Shown: positions 1-10,491, numbered from the stretch's first letter. The stretch is DNA of 64,000 nt from Psychrosphaera aestuarii (GCF_017948405.1 NZ_CP072844.1:2852001-2916000); one strand, 5' to 3'. Numbers and translations are program-made. The notes: generated by a model not told the origin, from the sequence alone.

Positions 1-685
1 TCCTTTGGCTGAGCAAACAGGTAACATTCGTCATTTAACACACTGGGCAATTGAGCAAGCACTAATCGAGCACGTTCGTTTAAAACAGCTTGGGTATGAC
101 ATCAAAATGGCCGTAAACATATCGGCTGTAGATTTGTCTGACTTAGAGTTACCTCCTTTTGTTGGCTTACTGTTGGCAAAGTATAAGGTGACACCTACGT
201 CGCTCATTTTAGAAGTTACTGAAAGCGCCATTATGGCTGACGCTGATAAAGCAATGAAAGCGCTAAACATGCTAAAAAGTATGTCTATTAAATTATCCAT
301 TGATGATTTTGGAACGGGCTACTCATCAATGGAGCAACTTAAACGTGCGCCAGTTGATGAACTTAAGATAGACAAGTCCTTTGTATTAGACCTAGCTAGC
401 AACAAAGATGACTTTATCATTGTAAAATCTATAACAAGTTTGGCACACAACCTTGGAATGACTATAGTTGCCGAGGGTGTTGAAGATTTAGGTAGCTTAA
501 TGAAATTAAAGCAACTAAATATAGAAACAGCACAAGGGTATTTTATTAGTAAACCCGTTGATTCTTTAACTTTAGAAACTTGGTTAGATGAAAATAAAGG
601 AATTTACGCCCCACTCCATAATGTCGACATGCAAGTAACTACTACCGAAGATAAACTTGGTAACGGCAAGAGTGACGGTGATTAA
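1..685 (+). CDS. EAL-domain c-di-GMP phosphodiesterase, C-terminal part (5' end outside window)
   Basis: The reading frame is open to the left edge, so the start and the EAL signature itself lie outside the window. The visible part has the later EAL-family landmarks: NIS near residue 39, EVTES (about 70), DDFGTGYSS (about 100), KIDKSFV (about 122), VAEGVED (about 155) and QGYFISKP (about 178). The acidic and lysine positions expected for hydrolysis of cyclic di-GMP to pGpG are present, so activity is plausible. Upstream GGDEF, PAS or membrane segments cannot be judged. The last bases overlap the possible starts of the following barrel gene, suggesting translational coupling. Confidence 0.9.
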   Translation, partial: PLAEQTGNIRHLTHWAIEQALIEHVRLKQLGYDIKMAVNISAVDLSDLELPPFVGLLLAKYKVTPTSLILEVTESAIMADADKAMKALNMLKSMSIKLSIDDFGTGYSSMEQLKRAPVDELKIDKSFVLDLASNKDDFIIVKSITSLAHNLGMTIVAEGVEDLGSLMKLKQLNIETAQGYFISKPVDSLTLETWLDENKGIYAPLHNVDMQVTTTEDKLGNGKSDGD

Positions 686-1928
686 AATTAAGCAACTATT
701 CGCTATTAAAACGGCATTATTGATCAGTCTTCTTTTCAATAACGTCGCGAACGCTGGTTTAACAACCAAGGGTGTTATAGACGCAAGCATACTTTACAAC
801 GAAACACCTGAGTCTTGGTTAAAGCCATGGTTTGAAAATGGTGTTGGTGTACACAGATACGACGATGAAATAACCGCGCGCCTTAATCATGCCTTGCTTG
901 AAATCGACTATGAATTAACTAATGACTTATCGTTTTTTGCTGTTGCTCAATACACCCCAGATGGCGATACACACCTTGGTGTAAATGAAGCCTACATAAA
1001 ATATAAGCCTCTAACAAACAAGATTAAACACGAGTTAAAGGTTGGTTATTTTTATCCACAACTTTCACTAGAGAACTCAGATATTGGCTGGACTAGTCCT
1101 TATACCTTTAACTTTTCGTCGATTAACAGCTGGGTTGCAGAAGAAGTAAGACCTTTAGGTATAGAATGGCAAGTCAAGCGGCCAGGTCGAGCACACAACA
1201 GCAATTTTACCTATACGGGTGTTGTCTCTGCCTACGCTCAAAATGACGGCATAGCATCACTATTAGCTTGGCGCGGTTGGGCCATTCATAACCGTCAGAC
1301 ACTTATCGGGGAGAAAGTTCGGTTTGCCAATTACTTTCAGTTTCAACCTGTTGAGGCACCCAACCCGACCTACGTCGACATTAATGACGAAACCGATCAT
1401 AGGGTAGGTTATTATGTTGGCCTTCACGTTCAGTACCAAAGAAAAACGGATCTCCGTGCTTATTACTACGATAACAATGCCGATCCGCTATCTATTGAAT
1501 CAGATATGCAATATGGTTGGGATACACAGTTCTTCTCTTTGGCTTTGCTACATAAGTTTAATCGTGAGTTTAGACTTCTTGCGCAAGTAATGACTGGTAA
1601 AACTAAAATGGGCGATATTGAAAACGGCGTTTTTAACGACTTTAGAGCCTGGTACGTCATGCTAAATTATAAACTCGCACAACATAGATATTCTATTCGC
1701 CACGACGCTTTTAGAGTTTTAGACAAAGATAATAATGAATTTGATCCAAATAGTAGCGACGGCAAAAGCGTAACGTTAAGTTATCGCTATGAATACAGCG
1801 ATAATTGGCAGCTAGGTACGGAGCTAACCATTACAACTAGTGATAATACAAACAGAACACTTTGGCTGAACTGGACACCTAAACACACACAGAAGTCTTT
1901 TGCGTTAACCGCGCAGTATCGTTTTTAG
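678..1928 (+). CDS. putative outer-membrane beta-barrel (porin-like) protein
   Basis: The protein starts with a basic stretch and a hydrophobic segment ending in ANA, which reads as a Sec signal peptide of about 26 residues. The rest is rich in alternating aromatic and polar strands and ends in YRF; a terminal phenylalanine is typical of BAM-assembled outer-membrane barrels. I chose the GTG at 678 because AAGAG lies five bases before it. TTG at 657 and GTG at 672 are alternatives. All three overlap the end of the EAL gene, so the two are probably coupled. No specific porin family was recognised; substrate and role are unknown. Length (about 416 aa) suits a 16- to 18-stranded barrel. Confidence 0.7.
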   Translation: MIKIKQLFAIKTALLISLLFNNVANAGLTTKGVIDASILYNETPESWLKPWFENGVGVHRYDDEITARLNHALLEIDYELTNDLSFFAVAQYTPDGDTHLGVNEAYIKYKPLTNKIKHELKVGYFYPQLSLENSDIGWTSPYTFNFSSINSWVAEEVRPLGIEWQVKRPGRAHNSNFTYTGVVSAYAQNDGIASLLAWRGWAIHNRQTLIGEKVRFANYFQFQPVEAPNPTYVDINDETDHRVGYYVGLHVQYQRKTDLRAYYYDNNADPLSIESDMQYGWDTQFFSLALLHKFNREFRLLAQVMTGKTKMGDIENGVFNDFRAWYVMLNYKLAQHRYSIRHDAFRVLDKDNNEFDPNSSDGKSVTLSYRYEYSDNWQLGTELTITTSDNTNRTLWLNWTPKHTQKSFALTAQYRF

Positions 1929-2000
1929 TCAGTGTCACATTGTTATGTGGCGTTAGTCGTAAATAGTGGTTAATTAATACTACTTTTTATTTACATAAAA

Positions 2001-2027
2001 AAAGCCGCCTTGAACTGAGGCGACTTT
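2001..2027 (-). terminator. intrinsic terminator of recA
   Basis: A 10-bp stem with one mismatch (2001-2010 with 2018-2027) lies just beyond the recA stop. On the minus strand it is followed by a run of T. On the plus strand there is no T-run, so it serves recA. Confidence 0.8.
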
Positions 2028-2062
2028 AACAGGGTCAATCTTACTAAATGAAAACCTAAGAA

Positions 2063-3103
2063 CTAACCTTCTAAGGTCGCGTCTTTATCTTCTGGTTCTT
2101 CATCTTTTATTGTTGCTTGTAACAACAACATATCTCTTAATTTTGTTTCAATTTCTTCCGCAATATCGGTATTTTCTTTTAAGAACTTAATACAGTTTGC
2201 TTTACCTTGGCCAATTTTGCTGCCGTTGTATGCATACCAAGCACCTGCTTTATCAACCACGTTATTTTTAACGCCAAGATCGATAAGTTCGCCTTCTTTA
2301 GAAATACCTTTACCGTACATGATAATAAATTCAGCTTGTTTAAACGGAGGTGCAACCTTGTTTTTAACAACTTTAACCCGAGTTTCGTTACCAATAATCT
2401 CGTCGCCTTCTTTAACCGAACCGATACGACGGATATCTAAGCGAACTGATGCGTAGAATTTTAATGCATTACCACCAGTAGTGGTTTCTGGATTACCAAA
2501 CATAACACCAATTTTCATACGAATTTGGTTAATGAAAATACAAAGTGTGTTTGAACGCTTAATATTACCTGTTAGTTTACGAAGCGCTTGAGACATTAAA
2601 CGAGCTTGTAGACCCATGTGCGAGTCACCCATGTCACCTTCAATTTCAGCTTTTGGCGTTAACGCGGCTACAGAGTCGACAATAAGAACGTCTACAGCAC
2701 CTGAACGAACTAGCATATCGGTAATTTCTAAAGCTTGTTCACCTGTGTCTGGCTGTGAAACTAATAACTCATCAACATTAACACCTAATGCAGCTGCATA
2801 AATTGGGTCAAGTGCGTGCTCAGCATCAACGAAAGCACAAGTTTTACCTTGCTTCTGTGCTTGCGCTATAACTTGTAGCGTTAATGTTGTTTTACCAGAA
2901 GATTCAGGACCGTAAATTTCGATAATACGACCACAAGGTAATCCGCCTATGCCTAATGCAATATCTAATCCTAGCGAACCTGTGCTCACTGATTCTATAT
3001 CTAGTGCTTTGCTATCGCCTAGCTTCATAATTGAACCTTTACCAAATTGGCGTTCAATTTGTTGCAACGCTGCACCAAGTGCCTTTTCTTTATTTGCGTC
3101 CAT
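2063..3103 (-). CDS. recA: recombinase RecA
   Basis: RecA forms filaments on single-stranded DNA, catalyses homologous pairing and strand exchange, and stimulates LexA self-cleavage in the SOS response. The 346-aa protein has the Walker A motif GPESSGKTT at residues 65-73, the MAW-type region after it, and an acidic C-terminal tail, all as in the family. The start is supported by GGAGAG a few bases upstream. A LexA box sits in its promoter. The usual partner recX is not next to it but about 24 kb away in this window. Confidence 0.99.
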   Translation of the reverse strand: MDANKEKALGAALQQIERQFGKGSIMKLGDSKALDIESVSTGSLGLDIALGIGGLPCGRIIEIYGPESSGKTTLTLQVIAQAQKQGKTCAFVDAEHALDPIYAAALGVNVDELLVSQPDTGEQALEITDMLVRSGAVDVLIVDSVAALTPKAEIEGDMGDSHMGLQARLMSQALRKLTGNIKRSNTLCIFINQIRMKIGVMFGNPETTTGGNALKFYASVRLDIRRIGSVKEGDEIIGNETRVKVVKNKVAPPFKQAEFIIMYGKGISKEGELIDLGVKNNVVDKAGAWYAYNGSKIGQGKANCIKFLKENTDIAEEIETKLRDMLLLQATIKDEEPEDKDATLEG

Positions 3104-3154
3104 TTAACTCTCCGGAATGACTTTGTTTGGGCTTCCACCAAAATTTATGGAATG

Positions 3155-3182
3155 AGTATACTGTATAATTAAACAGTATCAA
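3155..3182 (-). promoter_or_regulatory. recA promoter with embedded LexA (SOS) box
   Basis: On the minus strand a -35 element TTGATA (3177-3182) and a -10 element TATACT (3155-3160) are 16 bp apart. The spacer is exactly the 16-bp LexA box CTGT-N8-ACAG (3161-3176), a perfect match to the gammaproteobacterial consensus. LexA bound here would occlude RNA polymerase, as known for E. coli recA. Confidence 0.88.
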
Positions 3183-3211
3183 TACTGTATAGAATCTTTT
3201 TTATATTATTT

Positions 3212-3712
3212 TTATAATAAAATCGTAACCAATTGATTTAATGAGAATTGCACTGCCTTATTTCTTACTGCAAGTCGATCTCCATCGAACTGTTGTCTGT
3301 GAGTGTATACCGTAATTTCCTTATTATTTTTAGTTACAGACACTGCAAATGCAAACCAAACTGTTCCAACTGGTTTAGATTCTGTACCGCCACCTGGTCC
3401 AGCTATTCCACTCACCGCAATTGCTATATTTGCATCGGCGGCTTTTAAAGCGCCTGTCGCCATTTCTGCAACCGTTTCTTCCGAGACCGCTCCATAAGTA
3501 TCCAATGTATTCCTACTTACGCCCAATAAACGATGTTTCGCCTCATTACTATAGGTAACGTAAGCCTCGTTAAAATATGCCGAGCTACCTGCTAAATCTG
3601 TAATTGCCGAAGACACCCCACCAGCAGTGCATGACTCGGCCGTAGTGATGGTCCATCCGTTTTCCAATAAATGCTCTGCTAGTAAACGTCTAGCGTTGGT
3701 AAAGCCGTTCAT
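3212..3712 (-). CDS. pncC: nicotinamide-nucleotide amidase PncC (CinA C-terminal domain family)
   Basis: PncC deamidates nicotinamide mononucleotide to nicotinate mononucleotide in NAD salvage. The 166-aa protein is a stand-alone CinA C-terminal domain: TAESCTAGG near residue 25 (catalytic serine and neighbours), the SNEAKHRLLGV segment, and the glycine-rich GIAGPGGGTESKPVGTVW near residue 105. The N-terminal MoaB-like domain of full CinA is absent, as usual in enterobacteria. GGAG stands shortly before the ATG. It lies directly upstream of recA in the same direction, the usual gammaproteobacterial order, and diverges from mutS. Confidence 0.93.
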   Translation of the reverse strand: MNGFTNARRLLAEHLLENGWTITTAESCTAGGVSSAITDLAGSSAYFNEAYVTYSNEAKHRLLGVSRNTLDTYGAVSEETVAEMATGALKAADANIAIAVSGIAGPGGGTESKPVGTVWFAFAVSVTKNNKEITVYTHRQQFDGDRLAVRNKAVQFSLNQLVTILL

Positions 3713-3815
3713 TTTTCACTCCTCAAGCCGCTAAAATCAATTTTTACAAGACACTCGTTAACTGATCTGTGACAATATACGATATTAATAGTCAACCGTC
3801 AGTCCATACTTTGTA

Positions 3816-6431
3816 ATGATAGATTTATACAGCGATGCAAGCATTGCAGCTCAAACGCCAATGATGCAGCAATTTTTAAAACTGAAAAAAGACCATCAAA
3901 ATGTGCTTTTATTTTATCGAATGGGCGACTTTTATGAGTTGTTCTTTGATGATGCTAAGCGCGCCTCTGAACTTTTAGATATATCACTTACAAAGCGAGG
4001 CACAGCACATGGTCAACCCATCCCTATGGCGGGTGTACCGTATCATGCGGTAGATAATTATTTATCAAGGCTGGTGCAAATGGGGCAGTCGGTTGCAATC
4101 TGTGAACAAGTAGGTGATCCGGCCACGAGTAAAGGCCCTGTTGATCGTAAAGTAGTTAGAATTGTTACGCCCGGCACGGTAACTGATGAAAATTTGTTAC
4201 CTGACCGACAAGATAATTTAATTGCGTCTGTATTCGAGAAAAATGGCAAAACAGGGGTTTTGTTTGGACTTGCATATTTAGACATAAATAGTGGTCGTTT
4301 TTTACTTAACGAGTTTGAACAACTCGCAGACTTACAAGCAACGTTAACAAGAATATCACCTGCCGAACTACTATACCCAGAGTCGTTTTCACATACGTCT
4401 TTTATAGATCGAGATAAAGGCGCTCGCCGTAGACCCGATTGGGAGTTTGATCTGCAAAGTGCGCATCGTGTATTGAACCAACAGTTTAATACTAAAGAGC
4501 TAACTGGTTTTGGCGTAGTAAATTATTCAGCCGGTTTATCAGCTGCAGGTTGCTTAATGCAATATGTAAAAGATACCCAGCGTACTGCATTGCCTCACAT
4601 TCGTAATATTACTATCGAGTCGTTACACACTACTATTTTGATCGATTCGGCTACTCGTAAAAACTTAGAGCTAACTCATAATTTATCTGGTGGTAACGAC
4701 AACACTTTAGCGAGTGTACTTGATAAAACATCAACGCCGATGGGATCCCGATTATTGAAACGATGGATCCATATGCCCAGTCGCGAGCAACTTGAAGTTT
4801 CAGCACGTCTAGATGCAGTAGATGCACTGATGCAAGGCGGTATTTTTGAAGATGGTCAAAACTATTTAAAACAAATCGGTGATATTGAACGAATTGTCGC
4901 TAGGCTTGCATTACGTTCGGCAAGACCTCGAGATCTAGCTCGTTTAAGAAATTCATTAGCCGTCATCCCTTTACTGAAAGCTTCTCTGAATCTGGCAAAA
5001 GCAAGTCGCCTTAGTGCACTGATAAACCAAGTCGAAGATTTGCCAACTATTGTTGAATTATTAAATAGTGCAATTATTGAAAACCCTCCTGTCTTAATCC
5101 GAGACGGTGGTGTCATTCGAGAAGGGTTCAGCCCAGAACTTGATGAGTTAAGAGAGCTAAGTGCAGGTGCTACTCGGTTTGTTGAAGAGCTTGAAGCTAG
5201 AGAGCGCGAACAAACTGGTATAGCAACGTTAAAAGTAGGGTATAACCGGGTACATGGCTTTTACATCGATGTAAGCAAAGCAAACTCGGCACAAGTACCA
5301 GAGCATTATATTAGACGTCAAACACTAAAAAACAACGAACGCTATATTGTTCCAGAGTTAAAAGAACATGAAGAAAAAGTATTAACGAGTCAAAGTCGTT
5401 CGCTAGCCCTTGAGAAGAAGTTATATGACGAACTTCTCACTTCGTTAATTGAAGTGATTCAACCTCTGCAACGCACCGCCGAAGCAATCGCGCAATTAGA
5501 TGTATTATGTAACTTTGCAGAACGTGCAGAGTCATTAAATTACAATAAACCAACTTTAGTTCGCGGTAGAGTCATAAATATTACTGAAGGTCGTCATCCT
5601 GTTGTTGAGCAAGTCATGTCAGAGCCATTCATCTCAAATCCGGTTGATTTGCGTGACGAGCGACGTTTGGCAATCATAACTGGACCAAATATGGGCGGTA
5701 AGTCGACGTACATGCGTCAGATTGCCCTAATTACTTTAATGGCAAATATTGGCTCATTTGTACCCGCGAGCCAGGCTGAGATTGGTGAAATTGACAAAAT
5801 CTTTACTCGAATTGGGGCGTCTGATGATCTGGCGTCTGGTCGTTCAACCTTTATGGTAGAAATGACAGAAACAGCAAACATAATGCACAATGCGACACCA
5901 AACTCTCTAGTTTTGATGGATGAAATAGGACGAGGAACCAGTACTTATGATGGTTTAAGCCTGGCATGGGCAAGTGCTGAATATTTAGCGACAAAACTAC
6001 GGTCGCTTACGCTTTTTGCAACCCACTACTTTGAGCTAACCGAGTTTGCACATACACTTGAAGGTGTGATTAACGTCCATCTTAATGCTCAAGAGCACCA
6101 AGACGACATTATTTTTATGCACGCCGTACAAGATGGTGCAGCAAGCAAGAGTTTTGGTATTCAGGTGGCAAAACTCGCGGGTCTGCCGCAAGAAGTGTTG
6201 AGTTTTGCGAAACAAAAGTTAGTCCAATTAGAGTCCCACGGCGAGCTACCAAATGGCCCTAGCGATAGCTTACGCAGTGCCACTGTCAATAACTCAGTAA
6301 CACCTGTAATGTCGTTATTAGAAATGTCTAAGTTACAAGCTGCTGATATTATTGCGAGCACCGACCTAGATGAACTTTCACCAAGGCAGGCATGGGATTT
6401 ACTTAATCAATTAAAGAATATGATTCGTTAA
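3816..6431 (+). CDS. mutS: DNA mismatch repair protein MutS
   Basis: MutS recognises mismatches and small loops and recruits MutL. The 871-aa protein is full length. The mismatch-reading motif GDFYE is at residues 37-41. The lever and clamp regions follow, then the ABC-type ATPase with Walker [10 protein letters not shown] near residue 623, and the C-terminal dimerisation segment ends in [13 protein letters not shown]. It diverges from pncC across about 100 bp, and converges with the next gene with a single base between the stop codons. Confidence 0.99.
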   Translation: MIDLYSDASIAAQTPMMQQFLKLKKDHQNVLLFYRMGDFYELFFDDAKRASELLDISLTKRGTAHGQPIPMAGVPYHAVDNYLSRLVQMGQSVAICEQVGDPATSKGPVDRKVVRIVTPGTVTDENLLPDRQDNLIASVFEKNGKTGVLFGLAYLDINSGRFLLNEFEQLADLQATLTRISPAELLYPESFSHTSFIDRDKGARRRPDWEFDLQSAHRVLNQQFNTKELTGFGVVNYSAGLSAAGCLMQYVKDTQRTALPHIRNITIESLHTTILIDSATRKNLELTHNLSGGNDNTLASVLDKTSTPMGSRLLKRWIHMPSREQLEVSARLDAVDALMQGGIFEDGQNYLKQIGDIERIVARLALRSARPRDLARLRNSLAVIPLLKASLNLAKASRLSALINQVEDLPTIVELLNSAIIENPPVLIRDGGVIREGFSPELDELRELSAGATRFVEELEAREREQTGIATLKVGYNRVHGFYIDVSKANSAQVPEHYIRRQTLKNNERYIVPELKEHEEKVLTSQSRSLALEKKLYDELLTSLIEVIQPLQRTAEAIAQLDVLCNFAERAESLNYNKPTLVRGRVINITEGRHPVVEQVMSEPFISNPVDLRDERRLAIITGPNMGGKSTYMRQIALITLMANIGSFVPASQAEIGEIDKIFTRIGASDDLASGRSTFMVEMTETANIMHNATPNSLVLMDEIGRGTSTYDGLSLAWASAEYLATKLRSLTLFATHYFELTEFAHTLEGVINVHLNAQEHQDDIIFMHAVQDGAASKSFGIQVAKLAGLPQEVLSFAKQKLVQLESHGELPNGPSDSLRSATVNNSVTPVMSLLEMSKLQAADIIASTDLDELSPRQAWDLLNQLKNMIR

Positions 6432-6432
6432 A

Positions 6433-7857
6433 TTAAAGAGGTTTTATCCGAGCATGCTTATAGTCTTCAAGTGAGATGAAATGCTTGGATAACTTATTTT
6501 TTCTGCTCGCTTCTTCAATACCCTTATCAAACTCCATCTTTAACCATCGACCTTTATCGTTATTTTGAAACATGATAAATAACGGTAACGACTCGTAAAA
6601 CTCCATCGATGGGTACTGATCAAAAAATGACGAGACGTTGTAAGGATATTCCACAATCACATCAACACGTTTTTGTAAAAACAATTGTTCACATAGAAAA
6701 AAGTCCGCTCGGTAGATTAATGCCTTGTCAGATAGCTGTTTTTTTACTAATTCATAGGTTTCTGCTGCGCAAATATTTAGTTCTAAATCGTTATTTTTTA
6801 AACGGTTAAGTGTTTCTAAATCTTGGGTTAAAGCAACAACTGACGCCTCGTAGTCTATATGATACTTTGATGTCAAATAGCCCTTTGGCATACCCATATA
6901 TGTACCCACTAATATGTCAGCTTTGTTTGACTTAAATTGTCGCGTTGCACGAAGCCATGAACTAGCCTCTTTCTGTAGCATAATGGATTTAGGCAAGCCT
7001 TCCTCTAAAAGCCCCCAATAAACACCGGTGCCATCTGTCTCGGTATAAGCTTCCCAATGACCACTAACAGCCTTAACTGTTAAGTCTTTCGGTTGCTTAG
7101 CGACTTGTTCTTGAAAGTCATGAATACCAAATTGTGCTTTTAATTTTTCTAACTCACCACTCTCTTTTAAACGCCGGAGTTCTCTTTCAATTAAGGGCTT
7201 CAAAAAAGCATTTTGCGGAGATAAATAATGATAGTCGGGCCGAACATCCAATACATGCTTAACAATATGTGGGCTTGAATCTAAGTTCGCAGAATAATCA
7301 ATGTTCACCGTTAAAAACGCAGGCAGACGTTTTTTTAATACCACCTCTTCTACATCATGGGTATTAGTCAACGCAATAACATTGGGTTTATTAAAAAATC
7401 GCTCTATTATACTGTCAAAGACCACTAAGCCTCTTGGGTAACCGACAGAAGTAATATTTTCTGGTAAGCAAAAGCCACACTCCCTTCTATCTCCGACCAA
7501 AATAACCTGATATTCAAGCAGGGAAATATCGACTCTAACCAGATCAGGAAATGAAGATTCAACCACTCTATCTCTTGCTAATACACCCGATAAATTTGAA
7601 GCTGCCGCTAGTTGTAATTCCCTGACTCCCGGGGTATTTATAAACGATACTTCGTAGCCGAGCTTGTTATAAATGATAGTTAACACTTCTGATAAGTAGT
7701 AACCTTGAGCGTTAGCTGGCGGGGTTCTTAATGTAATTATTTTGCCTGGTTCAGACGCTATACCCAGCACTTCTTTTTTATACGCGACACCGTATGCACT
7801 AGTGAAAGTGAGGCAAAATATAATTAATAAAGCTATGCGTTTGGGTAGAATTTTCAA
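6433..7857 (-). CDS. secreted protein with two type-2 periplasmic binding domains (SBP_bac_3-like)
   Basis: A 474-aa protein with an N-terminal signal peptide (about 22 residues, ending SAYG). Two regions of roughly equal size follow. The first, about residues 28-245, ends in the helix pattern LRRLKESGELEKLKAQFGI, typical of the last helix of family-3 amino-acid-type solute-binding proteins. The second, about 260-470, repeats the fold with weaker similarity. No ABC transporter, kinase or cyclase domain is attached and none is adjacent, so it may be a free periplasmic sensor or binding protein. The ligand is unknown. Two cysteines (ECGFC, near residue 127) could form a disulphide. Confidence 0.7.
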   Translation of the reverse strand: MKILPKRIALLIIFCLTFTSAYGVAYKKEVLGIASEPGKIITLRTPPANAQGYYLSEVLTIIYNKLGYEVSFINTPGVRELQLAAASNLSGVLARDRVVESSFPDLVRVDISLLEYQVILVGDRRECGFCLPENITSVGYPRGLVVFDSIIERFFNKPNVIALTNTHDVEEVVLKKRLPAFLTVNIDYSANLDSSPHIVKHVLDVRPDYHYLSPQNAFLKPLIERELRRLKESGELEKLKAQFGIHDFQEQVAKQPKDLTVKAVSGHWEAYTETDGTGVYWGLLEEGLPKSIMLQKEASSWLRATRQFKSNKADILVGTYMGMPKGYLTSKYHIDYEASVVALTQDLETLNRLKNNDLELNICAAETYELVKKQLSDKALIYRADFFLCEQLFLQKRVDVIVEYPYNVSSFFDQYPSMEFYESLPLFIMFQNNDKGRWLKMEFDKGIEEASRKNKLSKHFISLEDYKHARIKPL

Positions 7858-7952
7858 ATGGCTATGTCTTTATTGTGGCAATGTTTTAAATTACTAACGA
7901 ACTCTATTTTATGCAGATTTGTAAATAAATTACTACCAAATATTGAAACAAA

Positions 7953-7977
7953 AAAAGCCAGTAATCTACTGGCTTTT
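7953..7977 (-). terminator. intrinsic terminator of the rpoS operon
   Basis: A perfect 11-bp stem (7953-7963 with 7967-7977) with a 3-nt loop, followed by a T-run on the minus strand. It lies about 50 bp beyond the rpoS stop. The plus strand also shows TTTT after the stem, but no plus-strand gene reads into it. Confidence 0.88.
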
Positions 7978-8027
7978 CTATCTATTCAAAATAAAAGTTA
8001 TAAAACTTAAATTTGTTGTATGACTCG

Positions 8028-9002
8028 TTAATGCTCTTCAACCTGAAATAAAGATTCCATGTTCAAACCTTCATGTAGCGCCATGTCTTTTAGTCTACGT
8101 AAGGCCTCTACTTGTATTTGTCTTACTCGTTCTCTGGTAAGTCCTATTTCTGTTCCTACATTTTCAAGCGTAGAAGGCTCATACCCTAATAAACCGAAAC
8201 GTCTTGCTAATACTTCGCGCTGTTTAGGGTTTAGCTGCTCTAACCAATGCACTATGTTGTCATTAATGTCATCATTTGTGGTCTTAAGCTCAGGTCCTTT
8301 CATTCGGTCATCAGCGATGACATCAAGTAAAACTTTATCTGAGTCTCCGCCAATTGGTGTATCTACCGAGCTAATACGTTCGTTTAGACGTAGCATTTTC
8401 GATACATCCTCAACTGGACGATCAAGTTTTGCGGCAATCTCTTCAGCTGTTGGTTCGTGATCAAGTTGCTGTGCTAATTCTCTAGCCGTTCGCAAGTAAA
8501 CGTTTAATTCTTTAACCACATGAATAGGTAGACGTATCGTGCGGGTTTGATTCATTATCGCACGTTCAATGGTTTGTCTAATCCACCAAGTCGCATAGGT
8601 AGAAAATCGGAAGCCTCGCTCTGGGTCAAACTTTTCTACAGCTCGGATTAAGCCTAGATTGCCCTCTTCTATTAAATCTAGCAGAGCAAGACCTCTGTTG
8701 TTATATCGACGCGCTATTTTTACTACTAATCGCAGATTGCTTTCAATCATTCGTTTGCGTGAAGCATCACAACCTTTGAGAGATTTACGAGCGAAGAACA
8801 CTTCTTCTTCCGCGGTAAGCAGAGGAGAAAAGCCAATTTCGCTTAAGTATATTTGCGTAGCGTCAAGATTTTTCGGTTGTTCCGCTTTTAGAACAACCTC
8901 ATCTTCCTCAACGGTATCATCTGAATCGTCTAGTTGCGCTTCAATAAGCTCAACATCGTCTTTTGCGTTTTCTTCAGCTTCAGATATCAGTTCTTGACCC
9001 AT
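8028..9002 (-). CDS. rpoS: RNA polymerase sigma factor RpoS
   Basis: Stationary-phase and general stress sigma factor, directing core RNA polymerase to extended -10 type promoters. The 324-aa protein shows region 1.2 ([21 protein letters not shown]), region 2 with the -10 recognition segment [20 protein letters not shown], region 3, and region 4 with the helix-turn-helix [19 protein letters not shown]. The N-terminus (first 45 residues) is acidic and poorly conserved, as in other RpoS proteins. It follows nlpD by 56 bp; in E. coli the main rpoS promoter lies inside nlpD, so the same may hold here. Confidence 0.98.
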   Translation of the reverse strand: MGQELISEAEENAKDDVELIEAQLDDSDDTVEEDEVVLKAEQPKNLDATQIYLSEIGFSPLLTAEEEVFFARKSLKGCDASRKRMIESNLRLVVKIARRYNNRGLALLDLIEEGNLGLIRAVEKFDPERGFRFSTYATWWIRQTIERAIMNQTRTIRLPIHVVKELNVYLRTARELAQQLDHEPTAEEIAAKLDRPVEDVSKMLRLNERISSVDTPIGGDSDKVLLDVIADDRMKGPELKTTNDDINDNIVHWLEQLNPKQREVLARRFGLLGYEPSTLENVGTEIGLTRERVRQIQVEALRRLKDMALHEGLNMESLFQVEEH

Positions 9003-9058
9003 AGTGTGACTCCTATCGACGTTGTATTAACAACGTTTTTCAGGTTAACAATCTATGC

Positions 9059-9907
9059 TTATCGCTTTTTAGGTAGGTATTTAAGAGGATTAACAGTACG
9101 GCCGCGAAATCGAATTTCAAAATGAAGTTTGACTTTATCGGTTCCAGAGCTGCCCATTTCCGCAATAACTTGACCCGCCTTTACCCAATCTTGCTCTTTA
9201 ACCAACAAAGCACGATTGTGAGCATAAGCACTCAAATAATCATTGTTGTGTTTGACGATAATTAAATTGCCAAACCCTCTTAGCGCACTACCTGCGTAAA
9301 CTACTTTGCCGTCTGCTGCAGCAATAATAGGGTCGCCGGGTCTTCCTCCGAAATCGATGCCTCTGTTACCGTTTTCCTTGGTGGAATAGGTATCGATAAT
9401 TTTACCATCACTAGGGTATTGCCATTTGCGTACCTTGTGAGGAAACGAATCATTGTCACTCTTTTTAATTGGTTCTTTTTGAACTTGTTTTTTTACTTTT
9501 TGATTCGTCTGTTTTTTACCGTACTCCTCTGAATTTTCTTTTGCAATAGTTTTTTTATTATTTTTTTGTGTTGTATTTATTATGGTAACAGGCTGTTTTT
9601 GCGATCGATTCTTATTATCAATAACTGTGTTTTTCGTTAACGCTAACTGCTGCCCTGGAAAAATATCATAGGGCTCAGAAATGTTGTTTATTTGAGCGAG
9701 CAATCGATAGTCGATTCCGGCGCGCCAAGATATGGAATATAAAGTTTCACCCTTTTGAACCTCATAAACACTTTGTGTTAATGAGGCTTTGTTTCGTTCT
9801 GTATATGACGATCCAGCTTGGTCAATTTGCACAATAGGGGCTGGATATTTTCGAGTTGCACACCCGAATAATATAAAACACAACAAAATAGTAGAAAGTA
9901 ACTTCAT
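9059..9907 (-). CDS. nlpD: murein hydrolase activator NlpD (LysM + M23 lipoprotein)
   Basis: Outer-membrane lipoprotein that activates amidase AmiC during daughter-cell separation. The signal peptide ends in a lipobox with Cys16 (LFGC). A LysM peptidoglycan-binding domain lies at about 47-93, a lysine-rich linker at about 95-155, and an M23/LytM domain at about 160-278 ending in LHFEIRFRGRTVNPLKYLP. The first zinc-ligand position of active M23 enzymes is Asn rather than His (NRGIDFGG). The domain is therefore probably a catalytically dead activator, as known for E. coli NlpD. It sits two bases after yqaA and upstream of rpoS. Confidence 0.95.
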   Translation of the reverse strand: MKLLSTILLCFILFGCATRKYPAPIVQIDQAGSSYTERNKASLTQSVYEVQKGETLYSISWRAGIDYRLLAQINNISEPYDIFPGQQLALTKNTVIDNKNRSQKQPVTIINTTQKNNKKTIAKENSEEYGKKQTNQKVKKQVQKEPIKKSDNDSFPHKVRKWQYPSDGKIIDTYSTKENGNRGIDFGGRPGDPIIAAADGKVVYAGSALRGFGNLIIVKHNNDYLSAYAHNRALLVKEQDWVKAGQVIAEMGSSGTDKVKLHFEIRFRGRTVNPLKYLPKKR

Positions 9908-9909
9908 AT

Positions 9910-10491
9910 TTAAAATTGCTTATATCCTACATAAAACACAATGAGGCCAATAACGAGCCAACCCAATACATCAACATACTGGCGAATTTTTTGTTCCATT
10001 TTCTCTCCGCCAAAATATAAGATACCGGCCACTAAGAAAAAGCGCATTCCTCGCCCAACTCCTGAGGCTAAAACAAACGGCCAAAACGTCATAGACAGCA
10101 TGCCCGCACTAACAGTAAATAACTTATACGGAATTGGGGTAAATCCGGCAAGGAAAACGATCCAAACACCATATTTATCAAAATAGCCCACAATTGTTGC
10201 GAACTTATCTTGATAGTTCATCATTTCGATGAAAGGTAAGACAACTGGCTCGTATAAGTATGCTCCAAGCATATAACCGACAATCCCGCCAATAACAGAG
10301 CTTATTGTGGTAATTAGAGCTAATGTCCATGCTTTTTCGCGCTGACTAATTACCATAGGCGCTAACATAACGTCTGGTGGAATAGGAAAAAATATAGACT
10401 CAGAAAAGGTAAGTAGTGCCAGGTAATAAGTGGCGTATTTATGTTTAGCCCATCGGATACAAGCATCGTATAGCTTTGTAAACAACTTCAT
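9910..10491 (-). CDS. yqaA: YqaA family (DedA/VTT-type) inner-membrane protein
   Basis: A 193-aa membrane protein with the VTT/DedA fold signatures: ESIFFPIPPDVMLAP near residue 31 and AGFTPIPYKLFTVSAG near residue 115, with re-entrant hairpins and about four transmembrane helices. DedA relatives move lipids such as undecaprenyl phosphate across the inner membrane; the YqaA branch itself is uncharacterised. Its ATG overlaps the pcm stop by one base, and the pcm-yqaA-nlpD-rpoS order recurs in marine gammaproteobacteria. Confidence 0.85.
   Translation of the reverse strand: MKLFTKLYDACIRWAKHKYATYYLALLTFSESIFFPIPPDVMLAPMVISQREKAWTLALITTISSVIGGIVGYMLGAYLYEPVVLPFIEMMNYQDKFATIVGYFDKYGVWIVFLAGFTPIPYKLFTVSAGMLSMTFWPFVLASGVGRGMRFFLVAGILYFGGEKMEQKIRQYVDVLGWLVIGLIVFYVGYKQF

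Noticed and set aside
3183-3191. Second LexA box upstream of recA
   Set aside because: It has one CTGT half-site but no ACAG at the right spacing.
8059-8460. Plus-strand 133-aa ORF opposite rpoS
   Set aside because: Antisense shadow of a clear sigma-factor gene; Ser-rich low-complexity translation with no family features.
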